The notes under the pieces were generated by a model that worked only from the letters and a program-made list of their open reading frames with translations, was not told the origin of the DNA and did no database searches. Shown here piece by piece: positions 52,315 through 61,553 of a DNA stretch of 64,000 nt (position 1 is its first letter; each line of letters begins with the position of its first letter). The stretch covers positions 2,914,001 to 2,978,000 of the forward strand of contig NZ_LR882982.1 in assembly GCF_904831005.1 (NCBI RefSeq). The letters are read 5' to 3'. Made by a program: the position numbers and the translations under genes. Origin of the DNA: Microbacterium hydrocarbonoxydans (GTDB taxonomy: Bacteria > Actinomycetota > Actinomycetes > Actinomycetales > Microbacteriaceae).

Positions 52315-52768
52315 CGCTCTACCGTGTCAGTCCGGCTTGCGCGCCGGTTCGGCCTCCACAGGTGCAGTCAGGCGGGCTCTGGGTCGCAGGTGTGGCGGGT
52401 CGGCCGAGGGGACGGGCGGTGCCGGCGGTGGCGCAAGCACGGAAGCGGAGCGGTGTGCGGCGGGTGGGGGCGGCACGAAGTGCACGGACGGGTGCCGGCG
52501 GTGGGGGGCAATGCGACGGAAGGTCGGCCTGGTGGGGGTGGGCGGCACGAAGGACGGAGGGTGCGGGTGGCGGATGAAGTGACGGAAGGTCTGTGTGAAG
52601 GGGCGGGTGGGGGGCATGAAGGACGGAGCGGTGCCGGCGGGTGCCGGCAGAATGGAAGGAAGGTTCGGGTCGCAGTTGGTGTCGGTGTGGCGGGTGTGGG
52701 GCGGCACGAAGTGCGACGGAAGGTTGCGGGCGGCGGGCGGGCGGGCGCGTGCGCCGCCGCGCCACGCG
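52315..52768. repeat. 454-base noncoding region holding element D and a degenerate half-palindrome array
   Basis: GGCGGCACGAAG-like copies followed by GACGGA recur at ~52471, ~52545, ~52572 (GGCGGATGAAGTGACGGA), ~52611 (GGGCATGAAGGACGGAG) and ~52701. The last, with left arm GGTTCGGGTCGCAGTTGGTG (52662 on), forms a complete palindrome (52662-52727) of the A/B/C family. The strand is extremely G-rich, and open frames are products of base bias. Confidence 0.75.
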
Positions 52769-53821
52769 TCAGCGAGCGAGAACGCGGTCGAGGTGCGCGC
52801 GGCCGCCTCGGATCGCGGCGGCCCTGATGGCATCCGATCCGGGATACTCCGCGTGCCCGGCCGGGAGCACCTCGAGGTCGAGTGCGGTGGCGGCGTTCGC
52901 CACCGCGAACTGTCCCTGTGGCGGCACGTACTGATCCCACAGCGCCGCCTCGACGCGCACCGGAACCCGGGTCAGCGTCATCGAACTCGACGCATCGAAC
53001 CAGCGCAGCACCTCGCGCGCCTCGGGGTGCGTGGCGACGTGCGCGCGCACGACCTCTCCGCTGCCGAGACAGGGCACGGCCAGGCGCTCGTCGTACTGAC
53101 CGAAGCTCGGCACGATCAGCGTCGCGCCGATGTAGCGGTCGTCCCACGGCAGAGCGAGGGAGCCGATGCCGCCGCCGAAACTCTCTCCCACGTAGTACAG
53201 CGGCAGGTCCGCAGCATCCCCAGGCTCCGCAGAATCCACAGGGTCCGCAGCATCCCCGCGCACCCCGCATGCCCGGACCAAAGCGACCAGCGCATCGCCC
53301 GCGAGCCACAGGTCCCGCGCGCACAGCCCCAGCACGTAGTGATCAGGGTCGTCGATGCCGGCGAGCACGTGCTCGTCTCTCGGCTCGGGAGCGCCCACCC
53401 CGGCGTTCAGTGTGGGCAGGCCCCGGGCGACGGGGAAGATCGCGGCCGCGTCGTCGGGGATCCGCGCGAGGTCGATCGCCTCGCGGCCGCCGTATCCGTG
53501 GGTGTGCACGACGCCGACGCGCGCCGCGCCGACGCGCGCGGAGCCCGACACGGGCTCGACGAACCACGCGGCGAGACGCACGCCGTCGACTCCCGAGTGC
53601 TCGATCAGCGAGACACGTCTGCCGAGCACATCGTCGGACGAGAGCACGGCGGGCGCAGCATCCACTGCCCTGGCCTCTTCTCGCCATCGCGCCCATCTCT
53701 CGGTGAACCCCTCGGGCGGCGGGATGGGCGGGATGGCGCGCAGCGTCTCGAGGGTGTGGCCGTAGCTGCCGTCCACAGCGGCGTCGGCGAACCAGAGGTC
53801 ATAGGGAGAGGGGAGCGTCAT
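52769..53821 (-). CDS. acetyl xylan esterase / cephalosporin-C deacetylase family hydrolase
   Basis: 350 residues from ATG 53821. Alpha/beta hydrolase: GYGGREAIDLARIPDDAAAIFPVARGLP, nucleophile Ser214 in GESFGGG, Asp in ALWDQYVPPQGQFA and His in PAGHAEYPG form the triad. LPLYYVGESFGGG and CDxxVPP-like WDQYVPPQ place it in the AXE1 family, which deacetylates sugars. No signal peptide, so it acts inside the cell, probably on imported acetylated oligosaccharides of the neighbouring locus (inference). Divergent from a DeoR regulator. Confidence 0.87.
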   Translation of the reverse strand: MTLPSPYDLWFADAAVDGSYGHTLETLRAIPPIPPPEGFTERWARWREEARAVDAAPAVLSSDDVLGRRVSLIEHSGVDGVRLAAWFVEPVSGSARVGAARVGVVHTHGYGGREAIDLARIPDDAAAIFPVARGLPTLNAGVGAPEPRDEHVLAGIDDPDHYVLGLCARDLWLAGDALVALVRACGVRGDAADPVDSAEPGDAADLPLYYVGESFGGGIGSLALPWDDRYIGATLIVPSFGQYDERLAVPCLGSGEVVRAHVATHPEAREVLRWFDASSSMTLTRVPVRVEAALWDQYVPPQGQFAVANAATALDLEVLPAGHAEYPGSDAIRAAAIRGGRAHLDRVLAR

Positions 53822-53922
53822 GCGTGCGGGACTCCGGTGAGAGCGGTCGATCGGGGGTGAGTCAGGGGCGTGGCGCAGGGCGGCCCCATGGCAGACTGGA
53901 GGCCCCACCGGAAGGAGCGCGC

Positions 53923-54717
53923 GTGCTGGTCACCGAGCGACGAGAGCGCATCCTCGCGGCGGCGCGCGACCGCGGTGCGGCCTCGATCCCCGAGCTCGCG
54001 GCAGCGCTGCAGGTCAGTGAGATGACGGTGCGCCGAGACATCGATCAGCTCGCGGATGACGGGATCGTCGAACGGGTGCGCGGCGGGATGCGGGTGATCG
54101 CCGGCCATCGTGCGAGCGCGGCGCCGGCCGTGTCGCCCGAGCGTCAGGCGATCGCCCAGGCGGCGGCCGCGCTGGTCGAACCGGGTATGGCGGTCGGGAT
54201 CTCGGGAGGCACGACCGGACTCGCGCTCGCCCGCGCGATGCGTGATGTCGCCGACCTCACAGTCGTCACCAATTCGCTGACGGTGGCCGATCTCTTCTCG
54301 CCCCCTGAGCGCGCGGATGCGCCCTATACGCAGACGGTGGTGCTCACCGGCGGTGTGCGCACCCCTGCGCAGTCGCTCGTCGGGCCGGTGGCCGTGCGCG
54401 CCCTCGAGCATCTGCACTGCGACCTGGTCTTCCTCGATGTGCACGGGCTCGATGTGCAGGCCGGCATCACCACCATGAACCTGCTCGAGGCCGAGACGAA
54501 CCGTGCCTTCATGGCGGCGGCGCGCGAAGTCGTCGTGCTCGCCGACCACACCCGCTGGGGCGTGGTCGGGCTCACGACGATCGCCGATCTCGCCGACATC
54601 GATCGGCTCATCACCGACGACGGTCTCGACGTCGATGCGCGCGAGCAGCTGGCGGCGCACGTCGGCACGATGCTGGTGGCGCAGCTCGCCCAAGAGGCTA
54701 CGGCGACGAACGCCTGA
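53923..54717 (+). CDS. DeoR-family transcriptional regulator
   Basis: 264 residues from GTG 53923 (GGAAGGAG five bases before). HTH: TERRERILAAARDRGAASIPELAAALQVSEMTVRRDIDQLADDGIVERVRGG. The DeoR sugar-phosphate domain has GISGGTTGLALARAM, TVVTNSL, VVLTGGVRT and ADHTRWG. It responds to a phosphorylated sugar in relatives. It converges on the LacI-like gene and diverges from the esterase; it is the only complete DNA-binding regulator of this sugar locus. Confidence 0.92.
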   Translation: MLVTERRERILAAARDRGAASIPELAAALQVSEMTVRRDIDQLADDGIVERVRGGMRVIAGHRASAAPAVSPERQAIAQAAAALVEPGMAVGISGGTTGLALARAMRDVADLTVVTNSLTVADLFSPPERADAPYTQTVVLTGGVRTPAQSLVGPVAVRALEHLHCDLVFLDVHGLDVQAGITTMNLLEAETNRAFMAAAREVVVLADHTRWGVVGLTTIADLADIDRLITDDGLDVDAREQLAAHVGTMLVAQLAQEATATNA

Positions 54718-54728
54718 CCGCTGCGGAG

Positions 54729-55619
54729 TCATCGCCTCGCGGTGCTCGCGCGGCGCACGAGCGCGGCAGGGATCGTGACGTGGCGCACCGGCAGGTCGGC
54801 GCCCGGGGGCGAGGTCAGCTGTCGCTGCAGCTCGGTGAAGGCCGCGTCGACGAGCTTCTCGTGATCCGGAGCCATGGTGCTGAGCGCGGGCACCGAGAAG
54901 CGCGTGGCGCGGATGTCGTCGATCCCGATCACGGCCACATCGGTCGGCACCCGTCGTCCCGCTGCGGACAGGGCCGCCAGGGCGCCCAGCGCCAGCGAGT
55001 CGTTCGAGCACACGATGCCATCGAGATCGGGGGTCGCAGCAAGGGCTGCCGCGGTGGCGCGCTCGCCCTCGTCGGCGGTGAACGCGTCGACCTGGGCGGT
55101 GAGGGCGGGGTCGGGTGCATCGCCGGCCGCGGTGAGGGCCTCGACGTAGCCGACATGGCGGCGGTCGGCCGCATCCGACGGACGCGAATCGCGTCGGCCG
55201 ATGTACGCGATGCGCCTGCATCCGACCTCGATGAGATGCTCGGTCGCCGTGCGCGCCGCCGCGCGGTTGTCGATCGTGATGTGGGTGAACGGACTCACCT
55301 GGATGTGCTCGCCGAGCAGCACCAGCGGGCCGGGCGCCGTGCGCCGCGTGAGGTCGGCCACCGTCAGCGATCGCGGGATGTGGATGAGTCCGTCGACGGG
55401 TGGCAGGCCGACGCCGTTCGCCACGTCGATCTCACGGCCGTGGTCGCCCTCGGTCTGCACGATCAGCACCGCGAGACCCCGTTCGTCGGCGCCGCGCACG
55501 AGGCGGGACCCGAGCTCGGCGAAGTAGGGCTCTTCGAGGTGCGGCACGGCCAGCGCGATGAGCCCTGTGCGTGTGGCCCGGGCGACCGGCACGGCACGGC
55601 CTGTCGACGGGGTGGTCAC
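54729..55619 (-). CDS. LacI-type sensor domain protein lacking the HTH
   Basis: 296 residues from GTG 55619 (AGGAGG six bases upstream). The protein begins at RATRTGLIALAVPHLEEPYFAELG, the hinge-to-core boundary of LacI regulators, and continues as a full periplasmic-binding-protein-like sensor (ITIDNRAAARTATEHLIEVGCRRIAYIG, DGIVCSNDSLALGALAAL, VAVIGIDDIRATRFSVPALST). The ~55-residue N-terminal HTH is absent: only 68 bases separate it from the preceding gene, too few to encode it in any frame. It may be a sugar sensor acting through another protein, or a decayed regulator. Confidence 0.87.
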   Translation of the reverse strand: MTTPSTGRAVPVARATRTGLIALAVPHLEEPYFAELGSRLVRGADERGLAVLIVQTEGDHGREIDVANGVGLPPVDGLIHIPRSLTVADLTRRTAPGPLVLLGEHIQVSPFTHITIDNRAAARTATEHLIEVGCRRIAYIGRRDSRPSDAADRRHVGYVEALTAAGDAPDPALTAQVDAFTADEGERATAAALAATPDLDGIVCSNDSLALGALAALSAAGRRVPTDVAVIGIDDIRATRFSVPALSTMAPDHEKLVDAAFTELQRQLTSPPGADLPVRHVTIPAALVRRASTARR

Positions 55620-55687
55620 CTGCGGCCTCCTGGTGGGACGACGATCGCCGGCGGGCCGACGAGTCCCCTTCACGTTAGCGCCCCCGG

Positions 55688-57940
55688 TCACGATTGCACC
55701 CGGAACGCGACCACCCGCGCCTCGGGAGCGCCGTTGGTGCGCACGACGGTCAGACGAGCCGCGGTGAACGCGCCGAGGTCGTCGGGCAGACCGTGCACGC
55801 GCAGACGGTGGCGGTTGTCGGTCTCCTCTGCGACGATGCGCCACTGCGAAGAACCCTGGGGGAGCACCTCGATGCGGTAGTCGCGCACGAGCTCGGGCAG
55901 CACCTCGTCGGGGCTGCGGTGGTGGTGCAGGGTGTTCAGCTCGAGGTCGACGTCGTCATCGAACACCACTCTGATCTCGGATGCCGTGATCGCCGTGTGC
56001 CAGTCCAGCCGCAGCCACTGCTCGCCCGTCGCCTGTGGATCGGAGGCCCACATGTGAGGCCCGCCGTGGGGGCGGTTGAAGCCCGAGATCGCGCGTTCGG
56101 GAGCAAGCGCCTCGGACTCGGGGGCCGTGCGGAAGACCACGCTCCGTCCGCGGAGCGGCTTTGTCGGCCAGCGCACCAGAAGCCCGTCGCGGTCGACCTC
56201 GACGTTCTGGTCGTCGTTGTCGACGCGGTGCACCAGGGTCAGGATGCCGGGCGGCAACGACGACGTCACATGCACGCTCACCAGCGGATTGGCGCGCACG
56301 ACGACGATCGCGTTCTGCGGCGTCTCCGGCGCGAACGGCGTGCTGACCCGCAGCCACTCGCGGTCGCCGGCGGGGACATCGACGACGGCCTCGTGCTCGA
56401 GACGGAACGGCACGACGTTCTGCGGCTTGCCGGTCGACCAGACTTCGACTGTCAGGGTCGTGTCGGCCGCGGCGGAGACGAGCAGATCGGTGGTCTCGAG
56501 AGTGGGATGCACGGGCACGACGAGCCCGAGGTCTTCGACGAGAGGGTGGCTCTCGGCATCCGGAGCCCACGCGCCGATCGTGCGCACCGAGCTCGATGCG
56601 CTCGCGGTGGCGACGCGGGCGAGGTCGTCGGCGTCTTCGTTCGCGACGCCGACGAGCGAGGCATCGGCGCGCAGCAGCGTCTGCCGCAGTTCGGCGCGGT
56701 GGTGCTGATACAGCTCCCGCGGACTCGCGCCATGAGAGAGGCACAGCGAGGCGGCCGTGCCGGCGGCCTCGCCCATCGCCGCGCATGTGGCCATGACCCG
56801 AGCCGCTCCGAAGGCGATGTGCGTGGCCGAGATGTTGCGCCCCGCCATCAGGAGGTTCTCGACGTTGGCCGAATAGAGCGAGCGGAACGGGATCTCGAAG
56901 ATCCCGTCCGAGAACCGCTGCACGGCCCCGGCGCCTGTGGAGTACATGCCCTCGGCCGGATGCAGGTCGATCGACCATCCGCCGAACGCCACCCCGTCGT
57001 CGAACGACGTCTGATCGATGATGTCCTGCTGACGCAGGGTGTGATCGCCGATGAATCGCCGGTACTCGCGCTTGCCGGGGATGTTGCCGATCCACTCGAG
57101 TGTCAGGTTGTCGGCATCGAACTCGCCGGAGTTCTTGATGTGATCCCAGATGCCGAGGATCACGGAGCGCAGTTCGTCACGGATCCGTTCGTTGTCATCG
57201 ACGATGTCGAGCTGGCCGCCCCACTCGATCCACCAGTAGTGCGCACCGCTGTCGCCGCTGCGGATGATGCGGGACGCCGGGATCGGCGTGGTCGTGATGT
57301 CCTTCGCGCTCTCCGGCGCGACGTACTTGACCGGGTGCCCGAGATCTTTCGTGTAGAACAGCAGCGTCGAGCCGAGGAACTCCCGGATCGGCTCGAGGGG
57401 AGCCCAGTCCTCGCCGAACTCGTCGCGTCCCTCCTTGCCGAGCCGGTGTCGTGCGCCGACGAATGCGCCGATCAGCCCGTCACCCGTGCAGTCGAGGAAG
57501 ATCGGTGCGCGGAACTCCGTGCGGATCTCCGACCCCATGGTCCAGCCGGTGACCGAGCGGATGCGGCGAGCATCGTCCGGCCCGTCGGCTGCGGCCTCGA
57601 TCACCTCGGTGTTGAGGAACAGCGTCAGGTTCGGTTCGCGCCGCACCGTGTCGAGCACCACGTCGTCCCAGTAGATCGGATTGCCCTCGGGATTGCGGAA
57701 CTGGTTCTCGCGGTACAGCTCGCCGATGATGCCGGTCTCCCGCGCCCACCGCTGGTTGCCGTGCGCGGTCGCCCCGCACACCCACACCCGCACCTCCGAC
57801 GACGAGTTGCCGCCCAGCACCGGCCGGTTGTTGATCAGCACGGTACGACGACCGAGGCGAGCGGCCGCGACGGCGGCGCTCACTCCGGCGAGGCCGCCGC
57901 CGACGACGATGATGTCGGCTTCGACGGTCTGGGTGCGCAT
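55688..57940 (-). CDS. FAD-dependent oxidoreductase (FAD_oxidored family) with C-terminal beta domain
   Basis: 750 residues from ATG 57940 (AAAGGA upstream). ADIIVVGGGLAGVSAAVAAARLGRRTVLI is the flavin-binding N-terminus; NNRPVLGGNSSSEVRVWVCGATAHGN is characteristic of the PF12831 group found in sugar-utilisation loci. Residues ~500-750 contain beta-rich domains; the last ~150 (LRLDWHTAITASEIRVVFDDDVDLELNTLHHHRS) resemble a discoidin/F5-8C-like carbohydrate-binding fold. It likely oxidises a sugar or sugar derivative. It is in the operon between the binding protein and the LacI-like sensor. Confidence 0.88.
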   Translation of the reverse strand: MRTQTVEADIIVVGGGLAGVSAAVAAARLGRRTVLINNRPVLGGNSSSEVRVWVCGATAHGNQRWARETGIIGELYRENQFRNPEGNPIYWDDVVLDTVRREPNLTLFLNTEVIEAAADGPDDARRIRSVTGWTMGSEIRTEFRAPIFLDCTGDGLIGAFVGARHRLGKEGRDEFGEDWAPLEPIREFLGSTLLFYTKDLGHPVKYVAPESAKDITTTPIPASRIIRSGDSGAHYWWIEWGGQLDIVDDNERIRDELRSVILGIWDHIKNSGEFDADNLTLEWIGNIPGKREYRRFIGDHTLRQQDIIDQTSFDDGVAFGGWSIDLHPAEGMYSTGAGAVQRFSDGIFEIPFRSLYSANVENLLMAGRNISATHIAFGAARVMATCAAMGEAAGTAASLCLSHGASPRELYQHHRAELRQTLLRADASLVGVANEDADDLARVATASASSSVRTIGAWAPDAESHPLVEDLGLVVPVHPTLETTDLLVSAAADTTLTVEVWSTGKPQNVVPFRLEHEAVVDVPAGDREWLRVSTPFAPETPQNAIVVVRANPLVSVHVTSSLPPGILTLVHRVDNDDQNVEVDRDGLLVRWPTKPLRGRSVVFRTAPESEALAPERAISGFNRPHGGPHMWASDPQATGEQWLRLDWHTAITASEIRVVFDDDVDLELNTLHHHRSPDEVLPELVRDYRIEVLPQGSSQWRIVAEETDNRHRLRVHGLPDDLGAFTAARLTVVRTNGAPEARVVAFRVQS

Positions 57941-57989
57941 GGGGGTCCTTTCAGAGGGAATGCAGGTGCGGATGCCGAGGCGTGGGTGA

Positions 57990-59312
57990 TCAGGCGAGGA
58001 GCTTCTGCGCCTCTTCGCCGGCCTGCGACATCGCGTCCTTCGCGCTCTGCTGGCCCACCAGCACGGCCTGCACGCGGTCGGCGATCGTGGTCTCGATCTG
58101 GGCGTATTCCGGGTACTGCCAGAACGGATTTGTCGTGGCCGTGGCGGTGATCTTCTCGGCGAAGCGCGAGCCGAAGGCATCCGCCTTGACCGCCGACGAT
58201 GACTGCGCCTTCTCGGTGACCGGAGGCAGCCCGCGCAGCTCGTAGTCGGCGGTCACCGCATCGAGGTCGCTCGTGGACCACTGGCCGAAGTCCGCGGCGG
58301 TGCGCGTGCCGTCGCCACCGCCGACGATCACGATCGCTCCACCCCACACGAGCGCACGAGGGGTGTCGCCCTTCTTCAGCACCGGACGAGACTGCGGCAG
58401 GAGCTTGGAGTCGAGGTCGGGATCGGGGGAGTCCTTGGTCACCGAGGTGCGACCGACGGGAGCGTCGTCGTACATGGCGGTGCGGCCCTGCGAGAACAGC
58501 GACCGGGCGTCGAATCTGTCGACGTCGGCTGCGATCAGGCCCTGGTCGTAGAGCGACTTGTACCAGGTGACGGCCTCGATGCTCGCGTCGTCGCCGATCG
58601 TGACCTTGCCGTCCTTGACGAGGTCGCAGCCGAATGTCTGCATCCAGATGAGGATGTCCTTGAGCTGTGCGGCCTTGGTCGACGCGGCGTAGGGGATGAG
58701 TCCGTTGCCCAGACCCTTGAGCTTCTTGAGCGCCTTCTCGAAGTCGTCGACCGTGGTCGGGAACTCCGAGACGCCGGCCTTGTCCATGATCTCGGAGTTG
58801 GTCACCAGGCCGATCGCGCCGATGGTCCACGGGAACGCGTACTGCACGCCGTCGAGCTGCGCCGCCTCGAGCGCGGATGCCGTGTAGCCGCGCCCCTTCG
58901 TGAGGGCCGAGACGTCTTCGAGCTTGCCGAGGGCTGCGAGCGACGCCAGCCAGGCGACATCGACGTGCGCGGCACCCGTGAACTGCCCGCCCCGCACCTG
59001 CAGCATCAGCTGCTTGAAGTACTCGTTGTAGGGGAAGGAGACCTCGGTGATGCCGACATCGTTCTTCTTCTTGTAGCCGTCGAGCAGCGAGCGGATCGCG
59101 GGTGCTGCGGCTTCTTCGGTGAGCGACCAGCTCGCGAACGAGAAGTCGGTGGCGGTGAAGTCGCCGGCTGACAGGCCGCCGCCCGGCGTGCTCGCGGGGC
59201 TGGTGTTGCCGCCGCCGGTGGGCATGCACGCCGTGAGCAGGAGCCCGGCGGCGCCGATACCGGCGAACTGCAGCAGCTGACGACGGGAGACGGAGATGGA
59301 GTTCTCGGACAT
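57990..59312 (-). CDS. sugar-binding lipoprotein of ABC system 2 (Tat-type signal)
   Basis: 440 residues. The signal contains SRRQLLQ, a twin-arginine motif, then a hydrophobic core and lipobox LLLTAC (Cys29), so a Tat-exported lipoprotein is probable. The mature protein is a CUT1 solute-binding protein (SLLDGYKKKNDVGITEVSFPYNEYFKQLMLQ, YAFPWTIGAIGLVTNSEIMDKAG, FSQGRTAMYDDAPVGR). It belongs with the two permeases upstream. Sugar unknown. Confidence 0.93.
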   Translation of the reverse strand: MSENSISVSRRQLLQFAGIGAAGLLLTACMPTGGGNTSPASTPGGGLSAGDFTATDFSFASWSLTEEAAAPAIRSLLDGYKKKNDVGITEVSFPYNEYFKQLMLQVRGGQFTGAAHVDVAWLASLAALGKLEDVSALTKGRGYTASALEAAQLDGVQYAFPWTIGAIGLVTNSEIMDKAGVSEFPTTVDDFEKALKKLKGLGNGLIPYAASTKAAQLKDILIWMQTFGCDLVKDGKVTIGDDASIEAVTWYKSLYDQGLIAADVDRFDARSLFSQGRTAMYDDAPVGRTSVTKDSPDPDLDSKLLPQSRPVLKKGDTPRALVWGGAIVIVGGGDGTRTAADFGQWSTSDLDAVTADYELRGLPPVTEKAQSSSAVKADAFGSRFAEKITATATTNPFWQYPEYAQIETTIADRVQAVLVGQQSAKDAMSQAGEEAQKLLA

Positions 59313-59351
59313 GGGTGTGCTCTCTCTTCTTCGAGGGACTATCGGGGGGAT

Positions 59352-60257
59352 TCAGCCCTTGACCGCACCGGCGGTCATACCGCCGACGAGGAAGCGCTGC
59401 AGGGCGATGAAGGCGATGGCCACCGGCAGCGACACCGCGAGGGATGCCGCCATCAGCTCGGGCCAGGCCGTGGAGGCCTCGCCGATGAACGTGTTGACGA
59501 GGCCCGGGGGAAGCGTCTGCTTGTCGGGTCCTGCCAGGGTGAGGGCGAAGATGAAGTCGTTCCATCCGCGCACGAACGCGAACAGTCCGGCGGCGATGAG
59601 CCCGGGGCCGGCCAGCGGCATCACGATCGAGTGGATGATGCGCATCCGCGACGCGCCGTCCATGCGGGCGGCCTCGATGAGCTCGTCCGGGATCGTGTCG
59701 AAGAAGCCCTTCAGCATCCAAACGCACAGGGGCAGGGTGAACGTCGTGAACGACAGCACCAGCGCCGTGTAGGTGTTGAGCAGGCCGTAGGCCGAGAACA
59801 CCGCGTACAGCGTGATGAGCAGCAGCGCCTGAGGGAACATCTGCGAGGCGAGCACGAAGTACATCAGGCTCCGACGGCCGCGGTAGCGGAACTTCGAGAA
59901 CGCGTAGCCCATGTAGGCCGACACGACGACGGAGAGCACGGCAGTGATCACCGAGACGAGGATGCTGTTGCGCAGGTATCCGAACAGGGCCGGATTGTTC
60001 AGCAGCGCCGCATACGCATCGAACGTGATCTCCGACGGGAACAGCTTGGGCGGGTAGGAGAAGACCTCGGTGCGCGGGGTGAGCGAGGTCACGAGCAGCC
60101 AGTACACCGGCAGCAGGGCGAACCCGCCGAACACCACCACCGCCACCCAGGCGCTGATCGTCACGGCTCGCCGGTCGGCGCGCCCCCGACGACGCCGCGG
60201 GGCGGGTGCGATCGGAGCGGCGACGGCCGCCGGAGTCTCGGTGAGCACGGCGGTCAT
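59352..60257 (-). CDS. sugar ABC transporter permease, MalG type (system 2)
   Basis: 301 residues from ATG 60257, overlapping the preceding permease by four bases. Six helices; the EAA loop is ELIEAARMDGASRMRIIHSIVMPLAGPG and the C-terminus is GGMTAGAVKG. Partner of the MalF-type permease and the Tat lipoprotein. As in system 1 no ATPase gene is present. Confidence 0.94.
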   Translation of the reverse strand: MTAVLTETPAAVAAPIAPAPRRRRGRADRRAVTISAWVAVVVFGGFALLPVYWLLVTSLTPRTEVFSYPPKLFPSEITFDAYAALLNNPALFGYLRNSILVSVITAVLSVVVSAYMGYAFSKFRYRGRRSLMYFVLASQMFPQALLLITLYAVFSAYGLLNTYTALVLSFTTFTLPLCVWMLKGFFDTIPDELIEAARMDGASRMRIIHSIVMPLAGPGLIAAGLFAFVRGWNDFIFALTLAGPDKQTLPPGLVNTFIGEASTAWPELMAASLAVSLPVAIAFIALQRFLVGGMTAGAVKG

Positions 60258-61174
60258 CGCTTCTCTCCCTTCTCGGAGAGGCGGACGTAGACGACCACCA
60301 GCCCCATCAGCAGCACCATCCAGAGCAGTCCGAGAGCCCCGGCGCGGCCGAGATCGAACCCGTCGAACGCGGTCTCGTAGACGGCGGTCGCGAACGTCTG
60401 GGTGGATCCGGCGGGACCTCCGCCGGTGAGCACGTAGATGATGTCGAAGTGCTGGAAGTTCCAGATGAACTCGAGCAGCAGGACGAGGCCGATGATCCCC
60501 TGCATCTGCGGCACGGTGATCGAGAAGAAGCGGCGGACCGTGCCGGCGCCGTCGATCTCGGCGGCCTCGTGCAGCTCGATCGGCACGGTCTGCAGGCCTG
60601 CGAGCAGCATCACCATCATCCAGGGGAACGACTGCCAGGTCTTGGCGACGATCACGGCGATCATCGCGCTGGTCGGGTTCGCCAGCCACGCCTGCGGCTC
60701 GTCGATCAGTCCCAGGCTCTCGAACAGCGAGTTGAGCACGCCGTAATTGGCGTTGAAGATCCACATCCACAGGAACGAGACGACGACACCCGGGATCAGC
60801 CACGGGATGAGCATGAGCCCGCGCATCACCTTGGCGCCGCGGATGCGGGTGTTCAGCGCGAGTGCCAGGCCGAAGCCGATCACGAACGGCGCGATCGTGG
60901 TGCCGAGTGTGAACACCAGAGTCTGGCCCAGCAGGCGGAAGAAGTCGCCGGTCAGCACATCGATGATGTTCTGGAAACCGACGAACTCGCGTCCGGGTTC
61001 GACGAGGCTCTGCTTGTAGAAGGCCGTGATGAGCGCTGTGATCAGCGGGTAGACGACGACCGCGGCGAGCAGCGCCAGGCCGGGGGCCGTGAGCAGCAGG
61101 GCGAACATGCCATCGGAGAGCCGTCGAGGCTTTCGATCTGTGTCTAACTGTGTAGAACTGATCGTTTCTGTCAT
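60254..61174 (-). CDS. sugar ABC transporter permease, MalF type (system 2)
   Basis: 306 residues with six helices; EAA loop ELHEAAEIDGAGTVRRFFSITVPQMQGIIG. First gene of the second sugar operon, downstream of the TTAACAGT/ACTGTTAA region. There is no ribosome site as strong as in other genes, but the ATG at 61174 gives a conventional N-terminus with a short polar segment before helix one. Confidence 0.94.
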   Translation of the reverse strand: MTETISSTQLDTDRKPRRLSDGMFALLLTAPGLALLAAVVVYPLITALITAFYKQSLVEPGREFVGFQNIIDVLTGDFFRLLGQTLVFTLGTTIAPFVIGFGLALALNTRIRGAKVMRGLMLIPWLIPGVVVSFLWMWIFNANYGVLNSLFESLGLIDEPQAWLANPTSAMIAVIVAKTWQSFPWMMVMLLAGLQTVPIELHEAAEIDGAGTVRRFFSITVPQMQGIIGLVLLLEFIWNFQHFDIIYVLTGGGPAGSTQTFATAVYETAFDGFDLGRAGALGLLWMVLLMGLVVVYVRLSEKGEKR

Positions 61175-61231
61175 CTAGGTCATCCTTGGCCTTGGGGTGA
61201 GCAGTCGCACAATCGCTGTGCTTTCGGGCGG

Positions 61232-61296
61232 TTAACAGTATTTCCGCGGGGCGCGGTCGACGTCAACCGTGGCGCACAATCGGTAGAAACTGTTAA
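61232..61296 (-). promoter_or_regulatory. promoter/operator region of sugar operon 2
   Basis: On the minus strand TTGACG (61266-61261) and AATACT (61243-61238) are an 18-bp-spaced -35/-10 pair. TTAACAGT (61232-61239) overlaps the -10, and its inverted copy ACTGTTAA lies at 61289-61296, upstream of the -35. CGCACAATCG occurs twice (61206-61215, 61273-61282). These are candidate operators for the DeoR or another regulator. Confidence 0.6.
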
Positions 61297-61553
61297 GAAG
61301 TGGTGGGTTCGGGATGTCAAGTGGGCGTGGCGCGCGGCGGTGCGGGCGGCGGGCGGGTGCGTGGTGCGGGGGTGGTGGCGGGTGCGGTGGAATGGGGTGC
61401 GCCAGATCCGGTAAACCGGCCTAAATGCGGATGGGAGTGCATCGATGGGCCGCATCTCGCGCGGTTGACCGGATCGCGGGGCGCGGGAGAGGGGGGAGAG
61501 GAAGCGGAGCGGGAGCGCGGGCGGAGCGGGCGCGGCGGGGCGGCGGTGAGACG
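61297..61553. other. G-rich intergenic stretch, nothing recognised
   Basis: About 257 bases of strongly G-rich DNA on the + strand between the sugar-operon promoter and the CGNR gene. The only visible element is CCGGT-AA-ACCGG at 61408-61419, a small palindrome resembling LacI-type operators, of unknown meaning. Open frames here are repetitive and lack ribosome sites. Confidence 0.5.
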
